Positions 1 to 6,432 are shown, numbered from the stretch's first letter. The stretch: 8,067 nucleotides of DNA from Bacillota bacterium (GCA_029219125.1 JAQXSU010000245.1:1-8067), one strand, 5' to 3'. Made by a program: numbers and translations. Notes: generated by a model from the letters alone, not told the origin.

Positions 1-1
1 G

Positions 2-1051
2 AATGTAGAGGGCGTGATGGAGCGTGATCTGCCGGGCGGTCAGTTTGTCTACAACCGGTTTGGCGCCAACATCACCTATGGGTGTGAGAAAGAGACCGGC
101 AAACCGACGAAAGATGCCGGGAAAGCGGATTTTGCAGGGAAGGAGAAACATAAGGCAAAGGCTGAGGCAAAGAAGGAAGCAGAACCGGAGAAGGAAGCGG
201 AACCGGAGAAGGAAGCTGAGCCGGAGAAAACGCTGGAAGAGCTTCTGGCGGAGCTGGACAGTCTGGTGGGGCTGGAAGCGGTAAAAAAGGACATCCATAC
301 CCTGATGAACTTCATCAAGGTCTGCAAGCTGCGGGAGAGCCGTGGACTGAAAACGGCAGAAGTGTCCTATCATCTGGTCTTTTCGGGAAATCCGGGAACC
401 GGAAAGACAACGGTTGCCCGTCTGCTGGCGAAGCTCTACAAGCAGATCGGCATCCTGAAGACGGGGCAGCTGGTGGAGGTGGACCGGAGCGGTCTGGTGG
501 CCGGCTATCTGGGGCAGACCGCCATTCAGACTGCCAAGGTCATCAAGGAAGCCATCGGCGGCGTCCTGTTCATCGATGAAGCATATGCGCTGGTGGAAAG
601 CGAAGAGGACAGCTACGGCAAAGAGTGTATTGCCACCATTCTGAAGGCAATGGAAGATCACCGGGATGAGCTGGTGGTTATCGTGGCGGGCTATGATGAT
701 CTGATGTACAAGTTTATCGAAGCCAACCCGGGCCTGCGGTCCAGGTTTAATAAATATCTGCACTTCCCGGATTATACGGGGGAAGAGATGGAGCAGATTT
801 TTCAGATGCAGTGCAAGAAGAACGGATACATGCTTGCAGAGGATGCGCAGACGCTGCTTCGCGGGGAATTTGACCGGATGTATGCGGAGCGGAATGACAA
901 TTTCGGAAACGGCCGCACTGTGCGCAACGTATTTGAAAAGATTATCAACTGTCAGGCAAACCGGCTGGCAGCCGATCCGGCGGGTGAGAGTCTTGCGGAC
1001 GAGGCACTAATGACCCTGACGGAGGCGGATGTGCGGGAAGGAATCATGTAA
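2..1051 (+). CDS. CbxX/SpoVK-type AAA+ ATPase, probably 5'-truncated by the window edge
   Basis: This is an ATP-driven remodelling protein of the CbxX/CfqX (SpoVK, CbbX, EccA-like) AAA+ family; its client is not apparent. Counting residue 1 at the GTG at 14, residues 73-120 form the helical lead-in. Walker A is GNPGTGKT at 125-132, the pore-loop-like AGYLGQT at 163-169, Walker B LFIDEA at 185-190, sensor 1 VAGYDD at 224-229, the arginine finger NPGLRSRF at 238-245 and sensor 2 GNGRTVRN at 298-305, so the ATPase core is complete. Residues 1-72 are not recognised and end in a charged linker with three EAEPEK repeats. The frame stays open to base 2, so a longer N-terminal part may lie outside the window. 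However, GAGGG at 8-12 before the ATG at 17 (4-base spacing) leaves a local start possible. brnQ follows 28 bases downstream with no terminator between. The family call is secure; the role is unknown. Confidence 0.88.
   Translation, partial: NVEGVMERDLPGGQFVYNRFGANITYGCEKETGKPTKDAGKADFAGKEKHKAKAEAKKEAEPEKEAEPEKEAEPEKTLEELLAELDSLVGLEAVKKDIHTLMNFIKVCKLRESRGLKTAEVSYHLVFSGNPGTGKTTVARLLAKLYKQIGILKTGQLVEVDRSGLVAGYLGQTAIQTAKVIKEAIGGVLFIDEAYALVESEEDSYGKECIATILKAMEDHRDELVVIVAGYDDLMYKFIEANPGLRSRFNKYLHFPDYTGEEMEQIFQMQCKKNGYMLAEDAQTLLRGEFDRMYAERNDNFGNGRTVRNVFEKIINCQANRLAADPAGESLADEALMTLTEADVREGIM
176..229 (+). repeat. Three in-frame 18-bp tandem repeats (EAEPEK x3)
   Basis: Three units at 176-193, 194-211 and 212-229 each encode EAEPEK and differ only at third codon positions plus the final AAG/AAA. 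They continue a Lys/Glu/Ala-rich stretch and form a charged linker just before the AAA+ module. Synonymous differences between units suggest the peptide is kept by selection or that the duplication is not very recent. Copy number may vary between strains (inference). Confidence 0.9.
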
Positions 1052-1066
1052 AATCAAATATACTAT

Positions 1067-1071
1067 GGGAG
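1067..1071 (+). promoter_or_regulatory. Ribosome binding site fixing the brnQ start
   Basis: GGGAG lies 8 bases before the ATG at 1080. The longer frame from 1029 would overlap the ATPase gene and lacks a comparable site, so 1080 is preferred. Confidence 0.7.
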
Positions 1072-1079
1072 ATATAAGA

Positions 1080-2447
1080 ATGGGTGCATTAAAAAAGAAG
1101 GGACTGACAGCGGCGGAAACCATCACCGTGACCAGCATGCTCTTTGGAATGTTTTTTGGTGCAGGGAACCTGATTTTCCCTGTTTATATGGGACAGCAGG
1201 CAGGAAACCATATATGGCCTGCCGTTGCCGGATTTCTGATGACCGGCGTAGGTCTGCCGCTGCTTGCAGTTGCGGCGTTGGGTATCAGCCGAAGTGACGG
1301 CGTTTCTTCTTTAGGAAACAGGGTAGGAAAAAAATACAGTGTCTTTTTTACATGCTTGCTGTACCTGACCATCGGACCACTTTTTGCCATACCACGATGT
1401 GCCAGCGTACCTTTTACTGTGGCGCTTGAACCGGTTTTGCAGGATCCGGATTCTTCGAAGCTGTGGCTGGGGCTGTTTTCTCTGGTGTTTTTTCTGATTG
1501 TTCTGTTTTTTTCATTAAAGCCAGGCGGAATACTGATCTGGATTGGAAAAATCCTCAATCCTGTATTTCTCCTTTGTCTTGGAATTTTCGTGGCTGCGGC
1601 ATTTCTTTCTCCAATGGGATCTGCAGAGGGGATTCCTCCGGAAGCTTCTTATGAAAGCGGGGCTTTTTTTAACGGATTTATTGAAGGATACAACACCATG
1701 GATCTGCTGGCAGGGCTTGCGTTCGGTATCGTAGTAATAAACGTGATTCGCGGTCTCGGCATCGAGGAACCGGGAGATATCGCGGCCAGTACAGTCAAGG
1801 CGGGGGTATTCAGCTGTCTGCTCATGGGCGTGATTTATGTATTCATTACGGTTATCGGTGTTCAAAGCCGAGGAATCATGCAGGCCTGCAGCAATGGCGG
1901 AGAGGCACTGTACCTGATTGCCGGTCATTATTTCGGCAGAGCAGGTACACTGATTCTTGCCGTGACAGTTTCCCTGGCCTGTTTAAAGACTGCAGTTGGA
2001 CTGATTACCAGTTGTGCAGAGACCTTTGGCGCACTGTTCCCGAAAGGTCCAGGCTACCGGATTTGGACGATTCTGTTTACGCTGACGGCTTTCCTCATCG
2101 CCAATCTGGGCCTGAACAGCATCATCGCCTATTCTGTTCCTGCACTGATGCTGCTGTATCCGCTGGGTATCACGCTGATTCTGCTGGCTCTTTTCGGCAG
2201 ATTCTTCGGTCACGACAGAAGGGTATATGTTTCAGTAACGGTGTTCACTTTTGCTGCAGCAATTCTGGATTTCCTTCATGCACTGCCGGAAGGACTGCAG
2301 GCCGTGCTGCACACCGATTTTCTGATGAACCTGGCAGAAAGATATCTGCCTTTCTTTGGACTTGGCATGGGATGGATCTGCCCCACAGCCATAGGACTGC
2401 TCATCGGTCTGGCAGTGCGTGCGGTGGGGCATTCGAAAAAGAAATAA
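1080..2447 (+). CDS. brnQ: BrnQ-type branched-chain amino-acid carrier
   Basis: This is an integral membrane symporter of the LIVCS family (branched-chain amino acid transport system II carrier), which imports leucine, isoleucine and valine with Na+ or H+. The 455-residue protein has the usual family length and is hydrophobic throughout, with about 12 membrane segments. Diagnostic motifs are FFGAGNLIFP at residues 25-34, followed by VYMGQQAG in the first membrane segment region, and TIGPLFAIPR at 97-106, the counterpart of the family's TIGPxFAxPR signature. A short cytoplasmic Lys-rich N-terminus (residues 5-7) precedes the first segment. The start at 1080 has a good ribosome site. The gene follows the AAA+ ATPase by 28 bases and precedes a second amino-acid transporter by 83 bases on the same strand. 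No attenuator or leader peptide is visible. The family is certain; the coupling ion and exact substrate are inferred from family knowledge. Confidence 0.95.
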   Translation: MGALKKKGLTAAETITVTSMLFGMFFGAGNLIFPVYMGQQAGNHIWPAVAGFLMTGVGLPLLAVAALGISRSDGVSSLGNRVGKKYSVFFTCLLYLTIGPLFAIPRCASVPFTVALEPVLQDPDSSKLWLGLFSLVFFLIVLFFSLKPGGILIWIGKILNPVFLLCLGIFVAAAFLSPMGSAEGIPPEASYESGAFFNGFIEGYNTMDLLAGLAFGIVVINVIRGLGIEEPGDIAASTVKAGVFSCLLMGVIYVFITVIGVQSRGIMQACSNGGEALYLIAGHYFGRAGTLILAVTVSLACLKTAVGLITSCAETFGALFPKGPGYRIWTILFTLTAFLIANLGLNSIIAYSVPALMLLYPLGITLILLALFGRFFGHDRRVYVSVTVFTFAAAILDFLHALPEGLQAVLHTDFLMNLAERYLPFFGLGMGWICPTAIGLLIGLAVRAVGHSKKK

Positions 2448-2474
2448 ATGATTCTCGAACAGAATTTCTGCACA

Positions 2475-2480
2475 TATACT
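2475..2480 (+). promoter_or_regulatory. Possible -10 box of a promoter for the downstream symporter
   Basis: TATACT matches the sigma-A -10 consensus at five of six bases. The hexamer 17 bases upstream, TTCTCG at 2452-2457, is a poor -35. If the promoter is used, transcription would start near 2487, inside the left arm of the inverted repeat at 2484-2517. Tentative. Confidence 0.3.
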
Positions 2481-2483
2481 GTA

Positions 2484-2517
2484 CCGGCATGTAATGGATA
2501 TGACAGATGCATGCCGG
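2484..2517. promoter_or_regulatory. Perfect 8-bp inverted repeat directly before the symporter ribosome site
   Basis: CCGGCATG at 2484-2491 is exactly complementary to CATGCCGG at 2510-2517. One G-U and one A-U pair can extend the stem inward, leaving a loop of about 14 bases. The right arm ends one base before the AAAGGGG ribosome site. It could be a repressor operator straddling the transcription start or an RNA hairpin controlling translation. It is not a terminator, because no T-tract follows it. Confidence 0.55.
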
Positions 2518-2524
2518 AAAGGGG
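2518..2524 (+). promoter_or_regulatory. Ribosome binding site fixing the symporter start
   Basis: AAAGGGG sits 6 bases before the ATG at 2531. The alternative in-frame ATG at 2507 lies inside the inverted repeat region and would place this site inside the coding sequence, so 2531 is preferred. Confidence 0.75.
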
Positions 2525-2530
2525 AATGAT

Positions 2531-3817
2531 ATGGACAGGAATTCTTTTCGTGAGAATTACGGCCTGCTGACTTTCATGGTCTGTGCCATCATTGCAGGCT
2601 GTATCCTGGGCGCAGTCTGGCCGAATGTGTATGATGCAGACGGTCAGATGATTGAAAAAGGTGCCTCTTACCTGGCACCTCTGGGTAAAATATTTATCAA
2701 TCTGATGTTCTGTATCGTGGTACCGATGGTCTTTGCTTCCATCGCCGGAGCTGTTGCCAACATGCCCAGCAGAAAACGTGCCGGCAAGGTCATGGGAACC
2801 ACCATCGGCGCATTTCTCATTACAGGTGCCATCGCCGCCGTGATTATGATCGTACTGATGCGGCTGATTCCGCCGGTTCTGGAGCCATGGGGTGATCTGG
2901 CCAGAGGAACGGTAGATGAGCAGACCAGCCTGTCGGATCTGTTTATCAGCTTCTTTACGGCTGAAGATTTCGTTGGGCTCCTCAGCAGGAAAGCTATGCT
3001 TCCGCTGATCGTGTTTTCCATTCTTTTCGGATTCGGTGTCCAGCTGAGCGGCGGCAGTGAGACCATGACTGCAAAATGGCTGGAAGATCTGTCAAACTGT
3101 ATGATGAAAGTCGTGAAAATCGTCACCTACTATGCGCCGATCGCTTTCCTGGGATTTTTCGCGGATCTGGTGGCTACCTACGGACCGGCTATCGCCGGAA
3201 GCTATGGCCGGGGACTGTCGGTCTACTATCCGCTGTGTCTGGTCTATGTTTTGGTTGCCTTTCCATTGTATGCATGGTTCGGGGGCGGAAAGCAGGGACC
3301 GAAGACCATGTACCGCCATATTCTCCGCCCTGCAGTCACTGCGCTGGGAACCTGCTCCTCCGTGGCAACCATTCCGACCAATCTGGAGGTATCCGAGGAA
3401 ACCGGTGTGCCGAAGGATGTTTCAGAAATCGTTATTCCATTGGGAGCAACCATGCATATGGATGGTTCCTGCTTCTCCTGCGTGCTGAAAATCGCCTTTC
3501 TTTTCGGCGTTTTCGGTATCCCGTTTGAGGGGATCAATACGTTTTTGCTGGTAATTCTGGTAGCGGTGGTTTCTTCTGTGGGAATGTCCGGCATTCCGGG
3601 CGGCGGCTACATCGGAGAATTCATCATGTGCTCCATTTTCTTCCCGACCCAGCTGGAAATCGCTTACCCGATCGCCATTACCATCGGAAATCTGGTGGAT
3701 CCGCCGGCAACCATGATCAATTCGTCCGGAGACTATGTGATTTCCTATGTGGTAGCACGGTTTACCGACGGGAAAGACTGGCTGGAAAAGGCTATTGCTG
3801 CGAGAGCCGGTGTCTGA
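2531..3817 (+). CDS. Dicarboxylate/amino acid:cation symporter (DAACS, SLC1-like) with altered binding site
   Basis: This is a membrane symporter of the glutamate-transporter fold (Pfam SDF), 428 residues, the normal length for bacterial members. Family landmarks are in order. The HP1 loop is GTCSSVATIP at residues 273-282. The TM7 motif is ATMHMDGS at 306-313 (family form NMDGT). HP2 is SVGMSGIPGGGYI at 349-361. TM8 is NLVDPPATMINSSGD at 387-401. Aligned by eye to GltPh, D390, T394, N397 and D401 match D394, T398, N401 and D405. The arginine that binds the substrate's side-chain carboxylate (GltPh R397) is replaced by A393. The TM7 asparagine is H309, and the Na3 serine in TM3 appears to be G99. 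A non-acidic, probably neutral substrate and altered ion coupling are inferred. It lies downstream of brnQ on the same strand and is convergent with the acetyltransferase 14 bases beyond its stop. Subfamily and substrate are unproven. Confidence 0.92.
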   Translation: MDRNSFRENYGLLTFMVCAIIAGCILGAVWPNVYDADGQMIEKGASYLAPLGKIFINLMFCIVVPMVFASIAGAVANMPSRKRAGKVMGTTIGAFLITGAIAAVIMIVLMRLIPPVLEPWGDLARGTVDEQTSLSDLFISFFTAEDFVGLLSRKAMLPLIVFSILFGFGVQLSGGSETMTAKWLEDLSNCMMKVVKIVTYYAPIAFLGFFADLVATYGPAIAGSYGRGLSVYYPLCLVYVLVAFPLYAWFGGGKQGPKTMYRHILRPAVTALGTCSSVATIPTNLEVSEETGVPKDVSEIVIPLGATMHMDGSCFSCVLKIAFLFGVFGIPFEGINTFLLVILVAVVSSVGMSGIPGGGYIGEFIMCSIFFPTQLEIAYPIAITIGNLVDPPATMINSSGDYVISYVVARFTDGKDWLEKAIAARAGV

Positions 3818-3831
3818 GCGCAGCCGGAAAT

Positions 3832-4332
3832 CTATTTTACGTAATGATATGCAATTCGCGGTGTGCCGTCCGCCACATAGATGGTGCCACAGCGGAGGAA
3901 GCCCTCCCGCTCTGCCAGGTGCTGCATCGTCAGGTTATCGGCATGGGTATCAATGCGGACATTATCCGTCTGTTCCAGACAGAACTGAAGTGCCTGTCGG
4001 AAGAACCCGCTTCTGGTTCCGTCACTGCCCATGCGGTGTATGGTGCCGTATGGCTCGGCGTTTCTCCATGTGCCGCCTTCGATGACAGTATAGGTCGGAT
4101 CTTCACCGAGGATAAAGGTGAAAACGCCTCGCAAAATCTCATCTCCCTGGGAATCAATTTCTGCCCAGACATAGCTGTTTCCGTTCTGTCTGTCCTGATT
4201 CATCTGCTGACGGGAGGGATAGCCGTTGATCCACTGGGTATGATTCCCGTTCTTTCTCATAAAACTGCGGGCCGCATCGCATATTTCCATGATGCGGTCC
4301 ATATCTTCGGGTCTCGCTGGTCTGATATACAT
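3832..4332 (-). CDS. GNAT-family N-acetyltransferase
   Basis: This is a 166-residue cytoplasmic acyl-CoA-dependent acetyltransferase of unknown substrate. The N-terminus YIRPARPEDMDRIMEI (residues 2-17) is the usual beta1-alpha1 opening of GNAT proteins. The segment RGVFTFILGEDPTYTVIEGG (68-87) fits the central strands. Residues 100-117, with SDGTRSGFFRQAL, occupy the acetyl-CoA pyrophosphate-loop position, though the canonical Q/R-x-x-G-x-G/A pattern is degenerate. RIDTHADNLTMQHLAEREGF (126-145) is the typical strand-helix of motif B, where the bases after DTH.DN pack near the CoA. I chose the ATG at 4332 because AAGGA stands 8 bases upstream (4341-4345). The frame is open to 4404, but that extension would run through the likely promoter. 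It is divergent from the helicase and convergent with the symporter. The fold is confident and the substrate unknown; small-molecule or peptide N-acetylation are both possible. Confidence 0.88.
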   Translation of the reverse strand: MYIRPARPEDMDRIMEICDAARSFMRKNGNHTQWINGYPSRQQMNQDRQNGNSYVWAEIDSQGDEILRGVFTFILGEDPTYTVIEGGTWRNAEPYGTIHRMGSDGTRSGFFRQALQFCLEQTDNVRIDTHADNLTMQHLAEREGFLRCGTIYVADGTPRIAYHYVK

Positions 4333-4335
4333 GTT

Positions 4336-4357
4336 CACAATCCTTGGCACAATCCTT
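4336..4357 (-). repeat. Two 10-bp direct repeats containing duplicated AAGGA sites before the GNAT gene
   Basis: On the minus strand AAGGATTGTG occurs twice (4348-4357 and 4336-4345), 12 bases apart. The copy nearer the gene gives AAGGA 8 bases before the ATG at 4332. The distal copy places AAGGA only 2 bases before an in-frame GTG at 4350, which is too close for efficient initiation. It may be a small tandem duplication of the ribosome site. Confidence 0.6.
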
Positions 4358-4375
4358 TCTGAAATACTCATACAC

Positions 4376-4404
4376 AGAATACCACGCTTTGATGCGGCGT
4401 GCAA
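4376..4404 (-). promoter_or_regulatory. Probable sigma-A promoter for the GNAT gene
   Basis: Read on the minus strand, TTGCAC (4404-4399) is separated by exactly 17 bases from TATTCT (4381-4376), and a TG one base before the -10 gives an extended -10 element (TGGTATTCT). The predicted start near 4369 would leave a leader of about 37 bases. The -35 is weak (three of six). Confidence 0.4.
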
Positions 4405-4414
4405 CAGATTTCCC

Positions 4415-4443
4415 TTGTGTGTGAAGGAAAATTTTGTTAGAAT
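4415..4443 (+). promoter_or_regulatory. Probable sigma-A promoter for the helicase gene
   Basis: TTGTGT at 4415-4420, a 17-base spacer and TAGAAT at 4438-4443 (five of six to consensus), preceded by TG one base upstream (TGTTAGAAT), form an extended -10 promoter. The surrounding bases are much more A+T-rich than the flanking genes. Transcription would begin near 4450, leaving 27 bases to the ATG at 4477 or 96 to the ATG at 4546. Confidence 0.55.
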
Positions 4444-4476
4444 ATTAGATTAGAAGAACAAGATAAAGTTATTGGT

Positions 4477-6432
4477 ATGGATTGCATAGACAGCGGAAAA
4501 AATAAAAACGCGAGAAGAAAATCAACAGAAAGACTGAATATTCCAATGGCAAAAAAGAGAAACAGACACAGAAGTAAAAAGAAGAGACTGAGAGCGGAAT
4601 ACTATTCCCGGGCGGAACTGACAGCCCAGTACCGACTGACCGACTCTCTGATCAAGAAGCACTTCCCGCCTGCAGGCAGAGGCTGCGAGCTGGGGCTGGG
4701 AAAAGACGACAATCGTCATTACTGGAAGAAGAGCGAAGCAGAGATGATCACGGAAGATCCTTACTTCAAGCGGGATTTCGCCAAGGTGGAAGCCATGCGA
4801 AGGAAACAGAAGGAACGGACCGATGCAATGCGGAATCTGCTGCTTTCTTACGGCGGCATGGAAATGATCGAACAGGCGAAAGACATGTATCGCCGGGTCT
4901 ATATCCATGTGGGTCTGACCAACAGCGGAAAGACATATGCTGCTCTGCAGGCCCTGAAGCGGGCAGACAAAGGGGCATACCTGGGGCCGCTGCGGCTGCT
5001 GGCGCTGGAGGTTTTCGATACTCTCAACGAAGACGGTGTACCATGCTCCCTGCTGACCGGGGAAGAAAAGATTGATATTCCGTTCAGCAATAAGGTGGCT
5101 TCAACCATCGAAATGTGCGATTATCACCAGCATTATGATGTTGTGGTTATTGATGAAGCTCATCTGGTGGCCGACAGAGAACGAGGCAGTCACTGGACCA
5201 GAGCAATTCTGTCCATCGACACCGATGAAATGCATATCTGCACCGCACCGGAGGGACTGTCCATTATCGAAAGCCTGATTGAAAATACCGGAAGCCGGTA
5301 TGAAGTGATCCACCATGAGCGTCTGACACCGCTGGAGTTTGCCGGAACTTTTGAGGACCTGTCTCAGGTGGAGCCGGGAGATGCGCTGATTACCTTTTCC
5401 AGACGGGAAGTGCTGCGGATCGCGGCCGAACTGGAAGAAAAGGGTGTACAGGCCAGCGTGGTATACGGGGCCCTGCCGCCGCCGTCCAGAAGGGAAGAAG
5501 TGCGTAAATTTGCAGAAGGAAAAACCACCGTGGTGGTGGCCACAGATGCCATCGGCATGGGTGTATCCCTTCCGATCCGCAGGGTAATCTTCTGCAAAAC
5601 CAAAAAATATGACGGCGTTTCCACTCGCCTGCTGCATGTCAGTGAAGTGAAACAAATCGCAGGCCGTGCAGGCCGGTATGGAAAATATGATGTAGGCTAT
5701 GTGCTGACCATGGATACACCGGAGCTGATTGAAGAGTGCCTGCGGGAAGAAACACCGCCGGTGACTCATCTGACCATTCCGTTCCCGCAGGATGCCCTGT
5801 CCTCAGAATATCCGCTGCAGGAACTGCTGGAAACCTGGGAGGACCTGCCGGAGGTGGAAGGCTTCAGCAGAGAAGACATGTGGGAAGCCATGGTGCTTTA
5901 TCAGGAAATGAAGCCGGTGCCTAAGAAGGCGACCAAAGAAGAAATCTTTTCCTGCATCACCTGTCCGGTGGACGTGAAATCACCGGAGCTGGTGGCCTAC
6001 TGGAAATCCTGCTGCCAGGCATTTTTCCGAAAAGAATCCATGCCTCATCCGGAATTTATCGATGAAAAAGCGCTGACACTGGAAGACTGTGAGCTTCAGT
6101 ATGCAGCGCTGGATGTATACAGCCGTATGCTTAAGCGAGCCGGCGAAAAAGATGAAACCATGGAAGAGAAGCTTCGCCTCTGCGAGAAGATCAACGAACT
6201 TCTTCTGGAGACCAAGCAGGAATATCTGCGTAAGTGCAAGTACTGCGGCATGCCTCTTCCTCCAGGATTCCGGTTCAATGTTTGCGATCGCTGTTTCCAC
6301 CGGCCGTCCCGCCGGAGAGAATGGTTTACGCCGACGCGTCGGATCGGTGAAACAGGGCATGCTGCACCGGATGACGTTCTGCCTGAAGCTTCTCAGGCCA
6401 GCGACGCTTCTGCCTCCTCGATGGAGTCATAG
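4477..6432 (+). CDS. Suv3-like DExH-box RNA helicase with C-terminal four-cysteine motif
   Basis: This is an ATP-dependent superfamily 2 helicase resembling SUV3, which in mitochondria unwinds RNA for the degradosome; an RNA role here is inferred. In the 651-residue frame, residues 24-39 are strongly basic. Motif I is GLTNSGKT at 146-153, closely matching SUV3's GPTNSGKT. Motif II is DEAH at 226-229, and a motif III-like CTAPEG lies at 255-260. YGALPPPSRR (330-339) and ATDAIGMGVSLPIRRVIF (355-372) mirror SUV3. Motif VI is QIAGRAGRYG at 393-402. After a helical SUV3-C-like region comes C587-x2-C590 and C603-x2-C606, a likely zinc knuckle, then a Ser/Ala-rich tail. Neither possible start, 4477 or ATG 4546 (MAKKRNRH), has a strong ribosome site. 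AGAAAG at 4527-4532 weakly favours 4546, and the low-G+C codons between them also fit a leader. The last 40 bases overlap the DUF4125 gene on the other strand. Confidence 0.92.
   Translation: MDCIDSGKNKNARRKSTERLNIPMAKKRNRHRSKKKRLRAEYYSRAELTAQYRLTDSLIKKHFPPAGRGCELGLGKDDNRHYWKKSEAEMITEDPYFKRDFAKVEAMRRKQKERTDAMRNLLLSYGGMEMIEQAKDMYRRVYIHVGLTNSGKTYAALQALKRADKGAYLGPLRLLALEVFDTLNEDGVPCSLLTGEEKIDIPFSNKVASTIEMCDYHQHYDVVVIDEAHLVADRERGSHWTRAILSIDTDEMHICTAPEGLSIIESLIENTGSRYEVIHHERLTPLEFAGTFEDLSQVEPGDALITFSRREVLRIAAELEEKGVQASVVYGALPPPSRREEVRKFAEGKTTVVVATDAIGMGVSLPIRRVIFCKTKKYDGVSTRLLHVSEVKQIAGRAGRYGKYDVGYVLTMDTPELIEECLREETPPVTHLTIPFPQDALSSEYPLQELLETWEDLPEVEGFSREDMWEAMVLYQEMKPVPKKATKEEIFSCITCPVDVKSPELVAYWKSCCQAFFRKESMPHPEFIDEKALTLEDCELQYAALDVYSRMLKRAGEKDETMEEKLRLCEKINELLLETKQEYLRKCKYCGMPLPPGFRFNVCDRCFHRPSRRREWFTPTRRIGETGHAAPDDVLPEASQASDASASSMES
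6381..6398. other. Perfect 6-bp hairpin at the helicase/DUF4125 convergent junction
   Basis: GCCTGA (6381-6386) and TCAGGC (6393-6398) form a stem around the six-base loop AGCTTC. The right arm contains the DUF4125 stop codon on the minus strand. No T-tract follows on either strand, so it is not a typical intrinsic terminator, though it could pause or stabilise the 3' ends of the overlapping transcripts. Confidence 0.35.

Noticed and set aside
1059..1064. TATACT as a -10 box for brnQ
   Set aside because: No acceptable -35 lies 16-18 bases upstream and the implied start would fall within the ribosome binding site.
1029..1079. Upstream extension of the BrnQ frame
   Set aside because: It overlaps the ATPase gene, encodes residues unlike any BrnQ N-terminus, and the ATG at 1080 has the proper ribosome site.
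2451..2470. ATTCT/AGAAT inverted repeat after the brnQ stop as a terminator
   Set aside because: The stem is only 5 bp and A+T-rich, and the following bases are not a real T-tract.
3805..3827. Two AGCCGG copies at the end of the symporter gene as a terminator stem
   Set aside because: They are direct repeats; only the inner CCGG tetramers can pair, giving no stable stem.
3628..4362. Plus-strand open frame of 244 codons
   Set aside because: It runs out of frame through the end of the symporter and antisense through the GNAT gene, both of which have clear family motifs.
5101..5769. Minus-strand open frame of 222 codons
   Set aside because: It is antisense to the helicase motifs II-VI and rich in His, Cys and Phe in a way typical of shadow frames, with no family resemblance.
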